From an uncultured Granulosicoccaceae bacterium (GTDB lineage: Bacteria; Pseudomonadota; Gammaproteobacteria; Granulosicoccales; Granulosicoccaceae), in contig CALLBO010000085.1 of assembly GCA_937998875.1 (NCBI GenBank), positions 1-42,572 of the forward strand: a DNA stretch of 42,572 nucleotides, written 5' to 3'. Position numbers and translations under genes: made by a program. The notes below the pieces were generated by a model. That model searched no databases, was not told the origin of the DNA, and worked only from the letters and a program-made list of their open reading frames with translations. Below are positions 24,196-35,330 of the stretch, in pieces; position 1 is the first letter of the stretch, and each line of letters opens with the position of its first letter.

Positions 24196-25245
24196 TTGCC
24201 TTATCATTTCGATCACCGAAAAGAGTACCTGCTGCTACCCGGCCTCGGTGACCATCCTCGAGCAGACCTTGGCCCGACTCGAACGCCACTACAACGCGCT
24301 GGCAGACTGGGCGACGAGCTCGGCATCGAGCTCTACATCAAACGCGATGACGCGCAGCCGCTCGGTATGGGTGGTAATAAGGTTCGACAGCTGGAATTTT
24401 ATCTTGGTCTCGCGCAAGCACGGGAGGCTGATACGGTACTGATCACCGGCGCAATTCAATCTAACTTTGTCAGGCTTTGCGCTGCTGCATGCAGAAAACT
24501 CGGGCTCCATCCAGTGGTACAGCTGGAAGACCGGGTACCAACTAATGATCCGCTTTATCAGTCATCCGGCAATGTATTGCTTGATCAACTGTACGGTGCG
24601 GAAATTCACTACCTGCCGGAAGGTGAAGACGAAACGCTTGCCGATACCCGGCTCGATAGCATCGCCCAGGATTTAACAAAGCAAGGCCGTAATCCCTACG
24701 TTGTTCACCTCGGTACTGATCACCCTCCTGTCGGTTCACTCGGGTATGCCCTGGCAGCAGCCGAGTTACGAATTCAATTGCAGGAACAAAGTAATGATGC
24801 AACCCATCTGGTGGTGCCCTCTGGTAGTGGCATCACTCACTCAGGCATTCTCGCTGGCGTGCAAGCACTCAATTGGGATATTTCAATCGAGGGTATTTGC
24901 GTACGTCGCCAAAGCTCCCTTCAGAAACCACGCATTGAGAAACGTGCAACCGAGGCTGCATCACTACTCGGGACCGCGTCAATATCACCCGACAGCGTCA
25001 ATACGCATGACGAGGTACTTGCACCAGGTTACGGGCAGATGAATAGTCAGGTAGAAGAGGCAATACAAAAAACAGCACATCTGGAAGGCCTGCTTGTTGA
25101 CCCGGTGTATTCAGGGCGCTCAATGGCAGGCCTTATTGCGCTGGTCAGGCGAGGCCACATTAAAAAAGGAAGCTGCGTGGTGTTTATCCACACAGGTGGT
25201 GCACCCGCGTTGTTTGCGTATCAGAACCAAATGGATTTTCTTTAA
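24196..25245 (+). CDS. D-cysteine desulfhydrase / ACC deaminase family PLP enzyme
   Basis: A 349-residue fold-type II PLP enzyme. The start is TTG 24196, supported by AGGAGA six bases upstream. The N-terminus has PTRTPLQRAGRLG and ELYIKRDD, then PLP Lys62 in GMGGNKVRQLEF; ITGAIQSNFVRLCAAACRKLG and VVPSGSGITHSGILAG follow, and the C-terminus has VDPVYSGRSMAGLI and IHTGGAPALFAY. These fit DcyD/ACC deaminase proteins, which release pyruvate or a ketoacid, ammonia and, from D-cysteine, sulfide. D-cysteine desulfhydrase is the more common activity. The gene diverges from trpBA. The 180 bases after it carry no other gene. Confidence 0.88.
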   Translation: MPYHFDHRKEYLLLPGLGDHPRADLGPTRTPLQRAGRLGDELGIELYIKRDDAQPLGMGGNKVRQLEFYLGLAQAREADTVLITGAIQSNFVRLCAAACRKLGLHPVVQLEDRVPTNDPLYQSSGNVLLDQLYGAEIHYLPEGEDETLADTRLDSIAQDLTKQGRNPYVVHLGTDHPPVGSLGYALAAAELRIQLQEQSNDATHLVVPSGSGITHSGILAGVQALNWDISIEGICVRRQSSLQKPRIEKRATEAASLLGTASISPDSVNTHDEVLAPGYGQMNSQVEEAIQKTAHLEGLLVDPVYSGRSMAGLIALVRRGHIKKGSCVVFIHTGGAPALFAYQNQMDFL

Positions 25246-25424
25246 GACCACTCCTGTTTAGTGAACCACCGCACACTATTTCAGTACATGCTTTCGTTAA
25301 GCGTCCACCAGGCAGGTTGTAAAAACTTCTACATCTAACATACAGCTCTGATTGAATTTTTCGTCATGACATTATATGCTATTGTCGCCGAAGGTCCAAG
25401 TCGTCTGATACCCGGTGAACTTTC

Positions 25425-26243
25425 ATGAAGATCAAACGTCACTACAAGCGTTTTCGCTACATCCTGAGCTGGAAGTTTCCACGCCTCTATGACAAGTTGC
25501 GCGCTGCGAAATTTCCTTTTCAACTCGGGCTTTTGTGCCTCGCGACGTTCATGGCTGTAGAGTTTTACAACAATCATTTCTCTTTCGCGGCCGCGATGCA
25601 AAACAGCAGAGTACTGAGTAAAGCCGAAGCTGCAGTCACCAAAGCTGACTCACCTCAGATTCCCGTAAAACATCAACTGCCATCACCACCGAAAGTTCCA
25701 ATCCGGTCAATGCAATCGAACCCGGCAAAGAACCTGTCACCCGATCAAATGGAAGCCACACTCATCAATTCCGAAGTGGTCTTGCAGCGGCAGGTGGAGA
25801 AAGCAGAAAGGCTGCTAAGACAACAAAAACAACGCACCAAAGAACTTGAACAGAAACTGGCAAGCGCTAAGAGCCTGCTTCGCACTTCAGATCAGCATCC
25901 ACTGGACTCTGCACCGGAACTTTTTAACGCAGACTGGTTGCAGGCGCAGCCTGCAAATCACTACATCGTACAGGTAGCAGCGGGTACAGAACGAAAGTCA
26001 CTCCTCGAGTTCGCTGCCGATAAAAGATTTGATCCTCCACTCGCGCTCTATCCTTACAAGCTAAACAAAGACGGGGAACTGGTCTATGGCTTGTCTACCG
26101 GGCTATTCATCGCAAAAGACGATGCTTTCACTGAATTGCCAGGCTTAAGTGAAATGACCAAACAACACGGCGTCTGGGTGCGAAAGGTTGCTGATATTAA
26201 CAATCAGTTATCTGCTTTGAAGCAAACTCGTACTGTTCATTAG
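25425..26243 (+). CDS. SPOR-domain inner-membrane protein (DamX-like)
   Basis: A 272-residue protein with a short basic cytoplasmic N-terminus, one membrane segment at about residues 32-52, a Pro/Lys-rich linker, and a coiled coil at about 110-155 (VLQRQVEKAERLLRQQKQR). The C-terminal domain starts ADWLQAQPANHYIVQVAAG and includes ALYPYKLNKDGELVYGLSTGLFIAKDDA and HGVWVRKVADINNQL. That is the SPOR peptidoglycan-binding fold in the DamX arrangement, with the typical closing region before the end. SPOR proteins bind denuded glycan at the division septum, so a role in division or envelope organisation is likely. It stands alone and converges on fadA. Confidence 0.78.
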   Translation: MKIKRHYKRFRYILSWKFPRLYDKLRAAKFPFQLGLLCLATFMAVEFYNNHFSFAAAMQNSRVLSKAEAAVTKADSPQIPVKHQLPSPPKVPIRSMQSNPAKNLSPDQMEATLINSEVVLQRQVEKAERLLRQQKQRTKELEQKLASAKSLLRTSDQHPLDSAPELFNADWLQAQPANHYIVQVAAGTERKSLLEFAADKRFDPPLALYPYKLNKDGELVYGLSTGLFIAKDDAFTELPGLSEMTKQHGVWVRKVADINNQLSALKQTRTVH

Positions 26244-26294
26244 ATTATTAGTTCAGCGCGCGTTGAGCTTGTGCCTGGTATCTCCAGAGACGGT

Positions 26295-27476
<1,182 letters not shown>

Positions 27477-29633
27477 TTACACTCCCCGTGGAAAAAACGA
27501 TTTATTATCGGCGGCCATTTTTTTCATGCCGTCAGTCGGGTGATACAGCGCGCCCAGCTCTGCATACTGCTCACACATTTTGCAGAATTCAGCCATACCG
27601 ATTGAATCCATGTAGTGCAGTACACCACCACGGAACGGAGGAAAGCCTATGCCATACACCAGCCCCATATCCGCATCCGCCGGGCCGCTGACTATGCCTT
27701 CTTCAAGGCAGCGAACTGTCTCGATGCACATGGGTATCATCATGCGTTCGATAATCTGCTCGTCTGTGAATTCTCGCTGCTCGGTCACCGATGCAGCTAT
27801 AACCCCGGCAGTGTCTGCATCCGGCAGCTTTTTCGGTTTACCACGCTTGTCCAGCTCATACCTGTAGAAGCCAACACCGTTCTTTTGACCAAAGCGCTCC
27901 GCCTTGTAGAGCAGATCAACTGCTGTGGTGTAGTCATACTTCATGCGATCAGGAAAACCTTCGGCCATAACTTCGCCACCGTGATGACCAGTGTCTATAC
28001 CAACCACGTCAAGCAGGTAGGCAGGACCCATTGGCCAGCCCCAGCGCTCCATTAATTTATCAACACGAGTAAAGTCCGCACCCTGCGCGATTAACAGTGA
28101 AAATCCACCGAAGTACGGGAACAACACACGGTTAACAAAAAAGCCCGGACAATCGTTGACTACAATTGGTGTTTTGCCAAGCTTACGCGCATAGGCAACC
28201 GTGGTAGCCACAGCAACATCACCGGTTTTTTCACCACGGATCACTTCTACCAGTGGCATCAGATGCACCGGATTAAAAAAGTGCATACCACAGAAATTCT
28301 CCGGCCGCTTCAAACCCTGTGCCAGCAAATCAATAGAGATGGTCGATGTATTTGAAGTAAGTATTGCCTCTTCGGCAATCACACCCTCCACCTCAGCCAG
28401 AACCGACTGTTTGATCTTTGGATTCTCTACGACCGCTTCGACAACCAGATCAACATCACCAAAGTCACCGTAGCTGAGTGTTGGCACAATGCGATGCATT
28501 GCAGCCGCCGCACCTGCCTGATCCAGCCTGCCGCGCTTAACCTGTTTGAAAAACAGCTTGTCCGATTCTGCCAGGCCATCATCCAGCGCCGGCTGATTGA
28601 TATCTTTCATTAAAATCGGGACGTTCTTCGAAGCAGACTGATAGGCGATCCCGCCGCCCATAATACCGGCCCCAAGTACCGCTGCCTTTTTTACCTCCCG
28701 CGCAGACTCGGTCAGCTGCTTGCTTTGCTTCTTCAGAAACTGATCTTTCATGAAGATGCCAATTAAAGATGCCGTCACTGGCGACTTGGTAAGCTTTGCA
28801 AACGCAGTTGCCTCTACTTTAAATGCGCTGTCACGATCAAGACTCGCATGCTTTTCAATAACGCTGATAATGGTCATTGGCGACGGATAGTGCGGCCCTG
28901 CTTTCGCACCAACCACCCCGCGTGCGCTTTCAAATGCCATAGTGCGTTCAATTGTTGAAAGCGGCAGCGGTGCTTTCTTTTCTTCACGGCGTTCAAGGTA
29001 ATCAAACTTGCCGTCTATGCAGTCCTGCAGCAGTTTAATGGCTGCATCACGCAAATGTTCTTCTGCTACTACTGCATCCACAGCGCCATCTTTTAATGCC
29101 GCGGCAGCTCGCTTATTAGAGCCGGTGGCAATCCATTCAATAGCATTGTCAACGCCGATCATGCGCGGCAATCGAACTGTACCACCCCAGCCCGGCAGAA
29201 TACCGAGCTTCACTTCCGGCAGACCGATCTTGGCGTTATCAGCCATCACCCTGTAATCACAGGTAAGACAAACTTCCAGACCACCACCCAGTGCTTCGCC
29301 GTTGATTGCAACCACTGTAGGACAAGACAGATCCTCTATACTCGAGAAGATTGCGTCTATTTCCAGTAAGGCGGCCACAATCTCCGCTTCAGGCTGCTGA
29401 AACAAGCCGCCAAACTCGTTGATATCTGCGCCAACAAAGAAACTTTTTTTGGCACTCGTTAGCAGAAGACCATTAACGCCATCCTGACGTTGCAACGCAT
29501 TAATACCTTCCTCAAGCTCCTTTAACGTAGCCTGATTAAACTTGTTGACGCTTGAATCTTTAAGATCAAAGCGCATTTCATAAATACCGTTCTGCACATC
29601 AGCTACGGTGAGTGACTGACCTTCAAATAACAT
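27477..29633 (-). CDS. fadB: fatty acid oxidation complex alpha subunit, FadB
   Basis: A 718-residue bifunctional enoyl-CoA hydratase/3-hydroxyacyl-CoA dehydrogenase. The crotonase half has [28 protein letters not shown] and [15 protein letters not shown] with the catalytic Glu pair. The dehydrogenase half has [16 protein letters not shown] as the NAD loop (about residue 320), then [14 protein letters not shown] with the catalytic His, and [15 protein letters not shown]. The length is that of FadB (E. coli 729). It forms a complex with FadA, encoded three bases downstream. The acyl-CoA dehydrogenase gene lies 27 bases upstream, which gives a complete beta-oxidation cycle in one transcript. 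Confidence 0.95.
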   Translation of the reverse strand: MLFEGQSLTVADVQNGIYEMRFDLKDSSVNKFNQATLKELEEGINALQRQDGVNGLLLTSAKKSFFVGADINEFGGLFQQPEAEIVAALLEIDAIFSSIEDLSCPTVVAINGEALGGGLEVCLTCDYRVMADNAKIGLPEVKLGILPGWGGTVRLPRMIGVDNAIEWIATGSNKRAAAALKDGAVDAVVAEEHLRDAAIKLLQDCIDGKFDYLERREEKKAPLPLSTIERTMAFESARGVVGAKAGPHYPSPMTIISVIEKHASLDRDSAFKVEATAFAKLTKSPVTASLIGIFMKDQFLKKQSKQLTESAREVKKAAVLGAGIMGGGIAYQSASKNVPILMKDINQPALDDGLAESDKLFFKQVKRGRLDQAGAAAAMHRIVPTLSYGDFGDVDLVVEAVVENPKIKQSVLAEVEGVIAEEAILTSNTSTISIDLLAQGLKRPENFCGMHFFNPVHLMPLVEVIRGEKTGDVAVATTVAYARKLGKTPIVVNDCPGFFVNRVLFPYFGGFSLLIAQGADFTRVDKLMERWGWPMGPAYLLDVVGIDTGHHGGEVMAEGFPDRMKYDYTTAVDLLYKAERFGQKNGVGFYRYELDKRGKPKKLPDADTAGVIAASVTEQREFTDEQIIERMMIPMCIETVRCLEEGIVSGPADADMGLVYGIGFPPFRGGVLHYMDSIGMAEFCKMCEQYAELGALYHPTDGMKKMAADNKSFFPRGV

Positions 29634-29660
29634 TGAGTCTTCTCCTTGGGAGCTGAGTGA

Positions 29661-31463
29661 TTAGAAGCTGAAGTGATCGGCATCGAGTGCCATCAGTGAA
29701 TCCGCACCTGATTCCATGGTTGCAACCAGAGAACGGGTACGTGGAAGTAACTTATCAAAGTAGTAGTCACAGGTAGAAAGCTTGGCGCGATAAAAGTCGG
29801 GCTCACTACAATCATCTTTTGCAAGCGCATCAAGTGCTGTTGCCTGGGCCTGAGCCCAGAAGTAGGCAAGCACCACGTATCCTGAATACATCAGATAATC
29901 CACTGAAGCAGCGCCAACTTCATCAGCATCTGACATCGCGCGCATCGTAATATCTGTGGTTATCTGCTCCCACTCTTCGCAATGCGTTCGAAGTGCTGCA
30001 ACAGAGTTGGCCATTAGCCGGTTGTCTTCGTGTTTGCCACAGAACTCGGCAACCTCAGCAAGGAATGGACGCAACAGACCGCCTTGTGAACCCACGACCT
30101 TACGACCAAGCAGGTCTAGCGCCTGAATGCCAGTGGTGCCTTCGTAAAGCATGGAGATACGACAATCGCGAACATTCTGTTCCATGCCCCACTCTTGTAT
30201 GAAGCCGTGTCCACCGAAAATCTGCATACCGAGGTTCGCAGATTCGAAACCGGTTTCTGTCAGAAAAGCTTTTGCAATCGGGGTTAACAGCGCAAGCCGG
30301 GCATCCGCCTTTCCTTTCCATTCATCGGACGCATCAGACTCCATGACGTCTACGTCCATCGCCAGTGAATGCACGAAAAGTCTGCCGCCTTCAGCGAAGG
30401 CTTTCTGCGTAAGCAGCATACGGCGAACATCCGGGTGAACAATAATCGGGTCAGCAGGTTTGTCTGGATTCTTGCGACCCGAGAGTGATCTCATCTGCAA
30501 TCGCTCACGCGCGTAGTCCAGCGACTTTTGAAATCCGAACTCGGCATGCGCCAAACCCTGCAGTGCAGTTCCCAACCTCGCGGCATTCATAAAAGTAAAC
30601 ATGCAGTTAAGGCCACGGTTCGGCGGGCCGATCAGCCAGCCCTTTGCACCATCAAAGTTCAGTACTGCAGTGGCATTACCATGAATACCCATCTTATGTT
30701 CGATTGAACCGCAGCTCACTCCGTTGCGCTCACCAGCTTCACCGCTTGCATCAGGTATCATCTTCGGCACGATAAAAAGTGAGATGCCTTTGGTACCTGG
30801 CGGTGCATCCGGCAGCCTTGCTAAAACGATATGCACGATGTTGTCGGTCATATCGTGCTCACCGGCAGAGATAAAAATCTTGGTGCCGTGGATGGCATAA
30901 CTGCCGTCGTCATTTGCCTCTGCACGGGTGCGTAACATGCCAAGATCGGTACCACAGTGAGATTCAGTAAGGCACATGGTGCCAGTCCATTCACCGGTGG
31001 TGAGTTTGCCCAGGTATTGCGCTTTTTGTTCTTCGCTGCCATGCGCCGTTATCGTTGCGTGTGCACCATGGCTGAGTCCCGGGTACATCGCCCAGGCCCA
31101 GTTGGCAGTCCCCGCCATTTCACTTAACAAAGTTGCCATAGAAGGCGGTAACCCTTGACCACCAAACTCAGGATCCGCTGACAAACTTGCCCATCCGCCT
31201 TCCACATAAGCAGCGTAGGCCTCTTTGAAACCGTCCGGGGTGGTGACGGCCGTGTCATCCCATTTACAGCCCTGTTGATCACCGGACTGGTTTATCGGTG
31301 CCAGTTCGCCCTCGACGAACTTAGCGGCTTCCTCGAGAATGGCGCCGAGCAAATCGTCGCCTACTTCCTCATAGCCACCCAGTTCGGCACATCGCGACGT
31401 GTAATTGAATACCTCGCGCAGGCTGAACTGCATGTCTCTTAAAGGCACTTTGAAATCGGCCAT
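29661..31463 (-). CDS. acyl-CoA dehydrogenase, long (about 600-residue) type
   Basis: A 600-residue FAD acyl-CoA dehydrogenase with the extra C-terminal domain found in DmdC-type and related Pseudomonas proteins. The N-terminus is MADFKVPLRDMQFSLREVF, followed by the FAD-binding TMCLTESHCGTDLG, KIFISAGEHD and the active-site loop SMLYEGTTGIQALDLLGRK with the catalytic Glu. It catalyses the first step of beta-oxidation, passing electrons to ETF. It is first in the operon with fadB and fadA. Some relatives act on methylmercaptopropionyl-CoA in DMSP breakdown, but its position with fadBA favours a general fatty acyl-CoA substrate. Confidence 0.9.
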   Translation of the reverse strand: MADFKVPLRDMQFSLREVFNYTSRCAELGGYEEVGDDLLGAILEEAAKFVEGELAPINQSGDQQGCKWDDTAVTTPDGFKEAYAAYVEGGWASLSADPEFGGQGLPPSMATLLSEMAGTANWAWAMYPGLSHGAHATITAHGSEEQKAQYLGKLTTGEWTGTMCLTESHCGTDLGMLRTRAEANDDGSYAIHGTKIFISAGEHDMTDNIVHIVLARLPDAPPGTKGISLFIVPKMIPDASGEAGERNGVSCGSIEHKMGIHGNATAVLNFDGAKGWLIGPPNRGLNCMFTFMNAARLGTALQGLAHAEFGFQKSLDYARERLQMRSLSGRKNPDKPADPIIVHPDVRRMLLTQKAFAEGGRLFVHSLAMDVDVMESDASDEWKGKADARLALLTPIAKAFLTETGFESANLGMQIFGGHGFIQEWGMEQNVRDCRISMLYEGTTGIQALDLLGRKVVGSQGGLLRPFLAEVAEFCGKHEDNRLMANSVAALRTHCEEWEQITTDITMRAMSDADEVGAASVDYLMYSGYVVLAYFWAQAQATALDALAKDDCSEPDFYRAKLSTCDYYFDKLLPRTRSLVATMESGADSLMALDADHFSF

Positions 31464-31894
31464 GGTAGATTTCTCCGAAACTAATTGATTATCAGCATGT
31501 TAACGGATTAGGACAGAAGCACATATCCCGATGGGTACCGCTTATGGGTAGCGCCGCACTGCTGGATAAATTATGACTAACGGTTTATCGGCAGATTGGC
31601 AGAAATGTCCTACCGGCATTGTATCGGTTGTGCTCTTGCGCAATTCCCGGGCATTTTACTATCTAAAAACAAGCACTTGGTTGCGTTATTCCAATTCTCA
31701 TCCGGATCGAATCTCATCAGACACAACGGGTAAAAAGGCGCTTCAGCGACAATTGAGCATAAATGCTTTGTTTGGGACAACTCCGGTTGATAGACTCACC
31801 GGGGTTGTTTGCCTTTCCGCTTGTGCAGCCCGTAGCCCGGCAACTGATTGTGGATTGCTAAACTGACGCTCTTAAAATTCCAACTGGAGGAAAA
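31464..31894. other. divergent intergenic region between beta-oxidation and TRAP operons
   Basis: About 430 bases separate the acyl-CoA dehydrogenase start and the TRAP binding-protein start, so promoters for both operons must lie here. A 97-codon plus-strand frame at 31573-31866 has no ribosome site or family features and is not called. The only clear structure is the hairpin at 31777-31808. No convincing -35/-10 pair was identified by eye. Confidence 0.6.
31777..31808 (+). promoter_or_regulatory. hairpin in the leader of the TRAP operon
   Basis: ACAACTCCGGT and ACCGGGGTTGT pair over 11 positions with one T-G wobble and a ten-base loop. TTGCCTTTCC follows. It lies about 85 bases before the binding-protein ATG. 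It could be a leader attenuator, a terminator of an upstream transcript, or an operator. Confidence 0.5.
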
Positions 31895-32947
31895 ATGAAA
31901 ATCAATTTTACAAAGACAAAACTAATAGCGGCCTTGCTTGGAACGGCACTGTGCGCTCCCGCGCAGGCGCAAGACACGATCGAGATGACCTCATCGTTTG
32001 CTAAAACTCTTCCCATTCTTGGCACCGCTGCTGTAGATTTCGTGGAAAAAATCAATAGTATTTCAAGCGATGTGGAGTTCGAGCACTTCGATCCCAATAA
32101 ACTGGTACCGACGCTCGAAGCACTTGATGCCGTCTCAAATGGTTCGGTAGATGCAGGATTCGCAACTTCCGGTTACTGGCAAGGCAAGATCACCGCAGCA
32201 TCTTTGTTTGCCGCCGTACCATTCGGTCCGGAAGCAGGTGAGTATCTGGGCTGGATTTTATATGACGATGGCGCAGCACTTTGGCAGGAGATGTATGACG
32301 AAGCTGGCTACGATGTTGTAGCAACTCCCTGCGGCGTTATCGCACCGGAAACTTCAGGCTGGTTTAAAAACGAGATCAACAGCTTTGATGACCTGAAAGG
32401 TTTGAATATGCGTTTCTTCGGGCTCGGTGCAGAAGTTATGCAGAAGCTGGGCGTATCTACATCACTGCTTGCAGGTGGCGATATCTTCCCGGCACTTGAA
32501 CGCGGTGCGATTGATGCGACTGAATTTTCGATGCCCAGAATTGACGCGAATCTTGGTTTCCACAAAATCGCCAAGTTCAACTACTTTCCAGGCTGGCATC
32601 AGCCGTCAACTTTGTTTGAACTGCTGATCAACAAAGACGTCTATGAAGAATTGTCTGATGTCGCTAAAAATCAGATTAAAGTAGCGTGCCTTGCAAACAT
32701 CACCACCAGCCTTGCTGAAGGTGAAGCGACCAACTACGCAGCCATGGTTGATAACACTGAGAACAACGGTGTGACAATCAAACAATGGCCTCAGGAGATG
32801 CTCGATACTTTCGAAAGCACCTGGAATGAAGTTGCCGCAGGTCTGGCAGAAGAAGATGCGATGTTCAAGAAAGTCTGGGAAGACCTGGCAGAGTACCGTG
32901 AGGGCTATAAAGTCTGGTCTAACAACATCTACCTGCCACGCAAGTAG
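31895..32947 (+). CDS. TRAP transporter substrate-binding protein (DctP; 2-oxoacid/monocarboxylate group)
   Basis: A 350-residue periplasmic binding protein. GGAGG lies seven bases before the ATG, a strong ribosome site. The signal peptide ends near APAQAQDT. The mature part shows VDAGFATSGYWQGK, VPFGPEAGEYLGW, LNMRFFGLGAEVMQKLGVS, GGDIFPALERGAIDATEFSMP and KFNYFPGWHQPST, which agree with the TakP-like subgroup that binds 2-oxo acids or similar monocarboxylates. The conserved Arg in MRF contacts the ligand carboxylate in this family. It is first in the TRAP operon and is followed by a terminator-like hairpin before the membrane subunits. Confidence 0.92.
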   Translation: MKINFTKTKLIAALLGTALCAPAQAQDTIEMTSSFAKTLPILGTAAVDFVEKINSISSDVEFEHFDPNKLVPTLEALDAVSNGSVDAGFATSGYWQGKITAASLFAAVPFGPEAGEYLGWILYDDGAALWQEMYDEAGYDVVATPCGVIAPETSGWFKNEINSFDDLKGLNMRFFGLGAEVMQKLGVSTSLLAGGDIFPALERGAIDATEFSMPRIDANLGFHKIAKFNYFPGWHQPSTLFELLINKDVYEELSDVAKNQIKVACLANITTSLAEGEATNYAAMVDNTENNGVTIKQWPQEMLDTFESTWNEVAAGLAEEDAMFKKVWEDLAEYREGYKVWSNNIYLPRK

Positions 32948-32976
32948 ACTGCAATTTAAAACATCGGCAAACAGGC

Positions 32977-33001
32977 AAAGGTGGTCAACAGACCACCTTT
33001 T
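32977..33001 (+). terminator. intrinsic terminator-like hairpin inside the TRAP operon
   Basis: AAAGGTGGTC, an AACA loop and GACCACCTTT form a perfect ten-bp stem ending in TTTT then CTGTTTC. It starts about 30 bases after the binding-protein stop. It should lower read-through into the permease genes or protect the upstream message, giving binding protein in excess. Confidence 0.75.
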
Positions 33002-33094
33002 CTGTTTCAGCCCAACAAATTCCAATGAAGCATCTGCGAGTACACCAACGCGCAAAGTGATTGGTACCTGCTTTTATCTACAGCGAGCTTAGTC

Positions 33095-33874
33095 ATGTCT
33101 GATACTTCGCCAGAAAGCAAAGCGTCTATCGCGATCAGTGATCCCGGTGAAAGAAGACGTGAAGAACACTACAAGATTGATCGCTTTGTTATCGGTCTTT
33201 CTAATGTAGTTGCATGGATATTTCCGATCCTGATGTTTGCCATTGTGGCGCAGGTAGTGATGCGCAAGATGGGTCATAACCAGGCTTGGCTGGATGACGG
33301 ACAATGGTGGCTGTACGGATTTGCGATGATCACAGGTTTTGCCTATGCAATCACGACAGACAGCCACGTACGCGTAGATATATTTCACCAGTTTTTTTCA
33401 GACAGAAAAAAAGCCAAACTGGAGATCTTTGCCCTCGGCTGGCTCTTGTTGCCGTTCATCGCGATCATGGTCGATATCATGACCCACTACGCCATTGCAT
33501 CGTGGACTGCAAAGGAAGGATCCGACAGTCCCAACGGCTTACATCGTCTCTATCTTTTAAAGATGACTCTGCCAATCCTGCTATTCATCGCGGCAATGGC
33601 CGGATGGTCAATGATAAAACGCAACCTCAATGTCTTCACGACACCTACATTCGCTAAATGCCTGATCAGCGCATTCCCGTTTGCGTGGTTTGTACTCGAC
33701 AGACTGGTGCACTACTGCTTTTACTGGTTCATAAAACTCACCAACCCGGATATTAAACCCCGAAGTATTTCCAAGGAACCGCTGATGGAGCAGGCATCAA
33801 TAACCGCGCTCGTGATTCTTCTGCTACTGATAATCGGCCTGTGGTTATACGGCCGTAAGCACCGGGAGCTATAA
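33095..33874 (+). CDS. TRAP transporter small permease subunit (DctQ)
   Basis: A 259-residue membrane protein with a DctQ core and an extended C-terminal part. Core features are NVVAWIFPILMFAIVAQVVMRKMG, WLDDGQWWLYGFAMITGFAYAI and DSHVRVDIFHQFFSDRKKAKLE, the last being the typical H-V-R-V-D motif. Ordinary DctQ proteins are about 160-200 residues, so this one is long and probably has five or six membrane segments, which fits the large-permease group linked to TakP-like binding proteins. It pairs with the downstream DctM, whose GTG start is one base past this stop. Confidence 0.88.
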   Translation: MSDTSPESKASIAISDPGERRREEHYKIDRFVIGLSNVVAWIFPILMFAIVAQVVMRKMGHNQAWLDDGQWWLYGFAMITGFAYAITTDSHVRVDIFHQFFSDRKKAKLEIFALGWLLLPFIAIMVDIMTHYAIASWTAKEGSDSPNGLHRLYLLKMTLPILLFIAAMAGWSMIKRNLNVFTTPTFAKCLISAFPFAWFVLDRLVHYCFYWFIKLTNPDIKPRSISKEPLMEQASITALVILLLLIIGLWLYGRKHREL

Positions 33875-33875
33875 G

Positions 33876-35324
33876 GTGGAAATTCTTGCGTTTCTCGGGC
33901 AGTTTATGGATTTAAACCAGTGGATGGTATTAGCCATGTTTCTGGTCTTTATTGTTTTTCTGTTTGCAGGCATCCCGGTGGCATTTTCACTGGTGGGTGT
34001 CAGCCTGATCTTTATAGTGCTTGGCGAACATGTTCTGGATGAACATCGCAAGGTTATATCTGAAGTCATAGAGTTCAAGCGCACCGGTATTAACTATAAA
34101 AAGATGGCAGTCAATGCCGGCAGATTCTTCGGCGGTATTATAAAAAATCCGGTACTGGTTGCGTTACCGATGTTCATCTTTATGGGCCTGATGCTTGATC
34201 AATCGGGTGTGGCTCAGCGCATGATGCGATCAATGCAGGTATTGTTTGGTGCACTGCGCGGTGGCCTGGCGTTAACGGTAATGCTGATCGGCATTATCCT
34301 CGCCGCATCGACCGGCGTCATTGGCGCTTCGGTAGTGTTGCTCGGTGTCATGGGCTTACCCGCCATGATGCAACAGAATTACGGTAAGCCGATTGCCACA
34401 GGGACCATCGCCGCCTCCGGCACCCTGGGCATATTAATACCGCCATCAATTATGCTGGTAATTATGAGTGATCAGCTTTCCATCTCATTGGGTGACCTTT
34501 TCATGGGCGCGCTGATTCCCGGGCTCATACTTGGTGCACTGTACATCATTTTCATTGTTGTCTATGGCCTTATCAGTCCGAAGTCCATGCCACTACCCGC
34601 CAACCGCGAGCCGGTTACCGCAAAGATTCTGCTGCAAGTGGCGTTGTCAGTTGTACCACCGATGTTTCTCATTCTGTTGGTGCTCGGGTCTATATTCTTT
34701 GGCTTCGCAACACCCACTGAAGCATCCGGACTGGGAGCACTGGGTGCCACGATACTCGCATTGTTCAGCGGCCGGCTGAACTTAAAAATATTTAGTGATG
34801 TTTCCCGCCAGACCCTGAATACAGCCGGATATATTGTCGGTATTTTTATCGCCGCAAACTTCTTCGCTTATATACTGCGACGCTACGGTGGTGATGAGAT
34901 CATTGAAAATCTCGTTCTGGGTACTTCCGAAAACCCGTACATGATTGTCGCCTTTATTCTGTTTATTATCTTCCTGCTCGGTTTCCTCCTCGACTGGATT
35001 GAAATCACACTGATCATAATGCCATTAATGTTGCCGGTGATTTTGTCACTCGACCTGCCGGTCAATGGCTTTGATGTGGTTAGTAATCCTTCGGTTGTGT
35101 GGTTTGCAATTCTGGTAGCGGTCACGCTGCAAACGTCTTTTCTGACACCACCGGTGGGCTTTGCGCTCTTCTACCTGAAAGGGGTGTGCCCACCCGGAGT
35201 GACACTGGGGCACATCTACAAGGGCGTTTTTCCTTTTGTTATTCTGCAATTGATCGGCCTTGCGATTGTGTTTTACTGGCCCGAGCTAACTACCTGGTTA
35301 CCGGCCATCGCTTACGCCAACTAA
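33876..35324 (+). CDS. TRAP transporter large permease subunit (DctM)
   Basis: A 482-residue permease with about 12 membrane segments and two pseudo-symmetric halves. Landmarks are FLFAGIPVAFSLVG, ALPMFIFMGLMLDQSG, GIILAASTGVIGASVVLLGVM and ASGTLGILIPPSIMLVIM in the first half, FFGFATPTEASGLGALGA in the middle, and LQTSFLTPPVGFALFYLKG near the end. It has the GTG start at 33876. It carries the Na+-coupled substrate path and works with DctQ and the binding protein. The amidase gene starts six bases after its stop, so this is one transcript. Confidence 0.92.
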   Translation: MEILAFLGQFMDLNQWMVLAMFLVFIVFLFAGIPVAFSLVGVSLIFIVLGEHVLDEHRKVISEVIEFKRTGINYKKMAVNAGRFFGGIIKNPVLVALPMFIFMGLMLDQSGVAQRMMRSMQVLFGALRGGLALTVMLIGIILAASTGVIGASVVLLGVMGLPAMMQQNYGKPIATGTIAASGTLGILIPPSIMLVIMSDQLSISLGDLFMGALIPGLILGALYIIFIVVYGLISPKSMPLPANREPVTAKILLQVALSVVPPMFLILLVLGSIFFGFATPTEASGLGALGATILALFSGRLNLKIFSDVSRQTLNTAGYIVGIFIAANFFAYILRRYGGDEIIENLVLGTSENPYMIVAFILFIIFLLGFLLDWIEITLIIMPLMLPVILSLDLPVNGFDVVSNPSVVWFAILVAVTLQTSFLTPPVGFALFYLKGVCPPGVTLGHIYKGVFPFVILQLIGLAIVFYWPELTTWLPAIAYAN

Positions 35325-35330
35325 TCTCCT

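Noticed and set aside
24034..24216. 60-codon minus-strand frame upstream of trpB as a trp leader peptide
   Set aside because: It has a single Trp codon, no tandem Trp codons, no ribosome site and no terminator/antiterminator structure.
31573..31866. 97-codon plus-strand frame before the TRAP operon
   Set aside because: No ribosome site, no family features, and the end overlaps the hairpin and leader of the TRAP operon; probably a chance frame.
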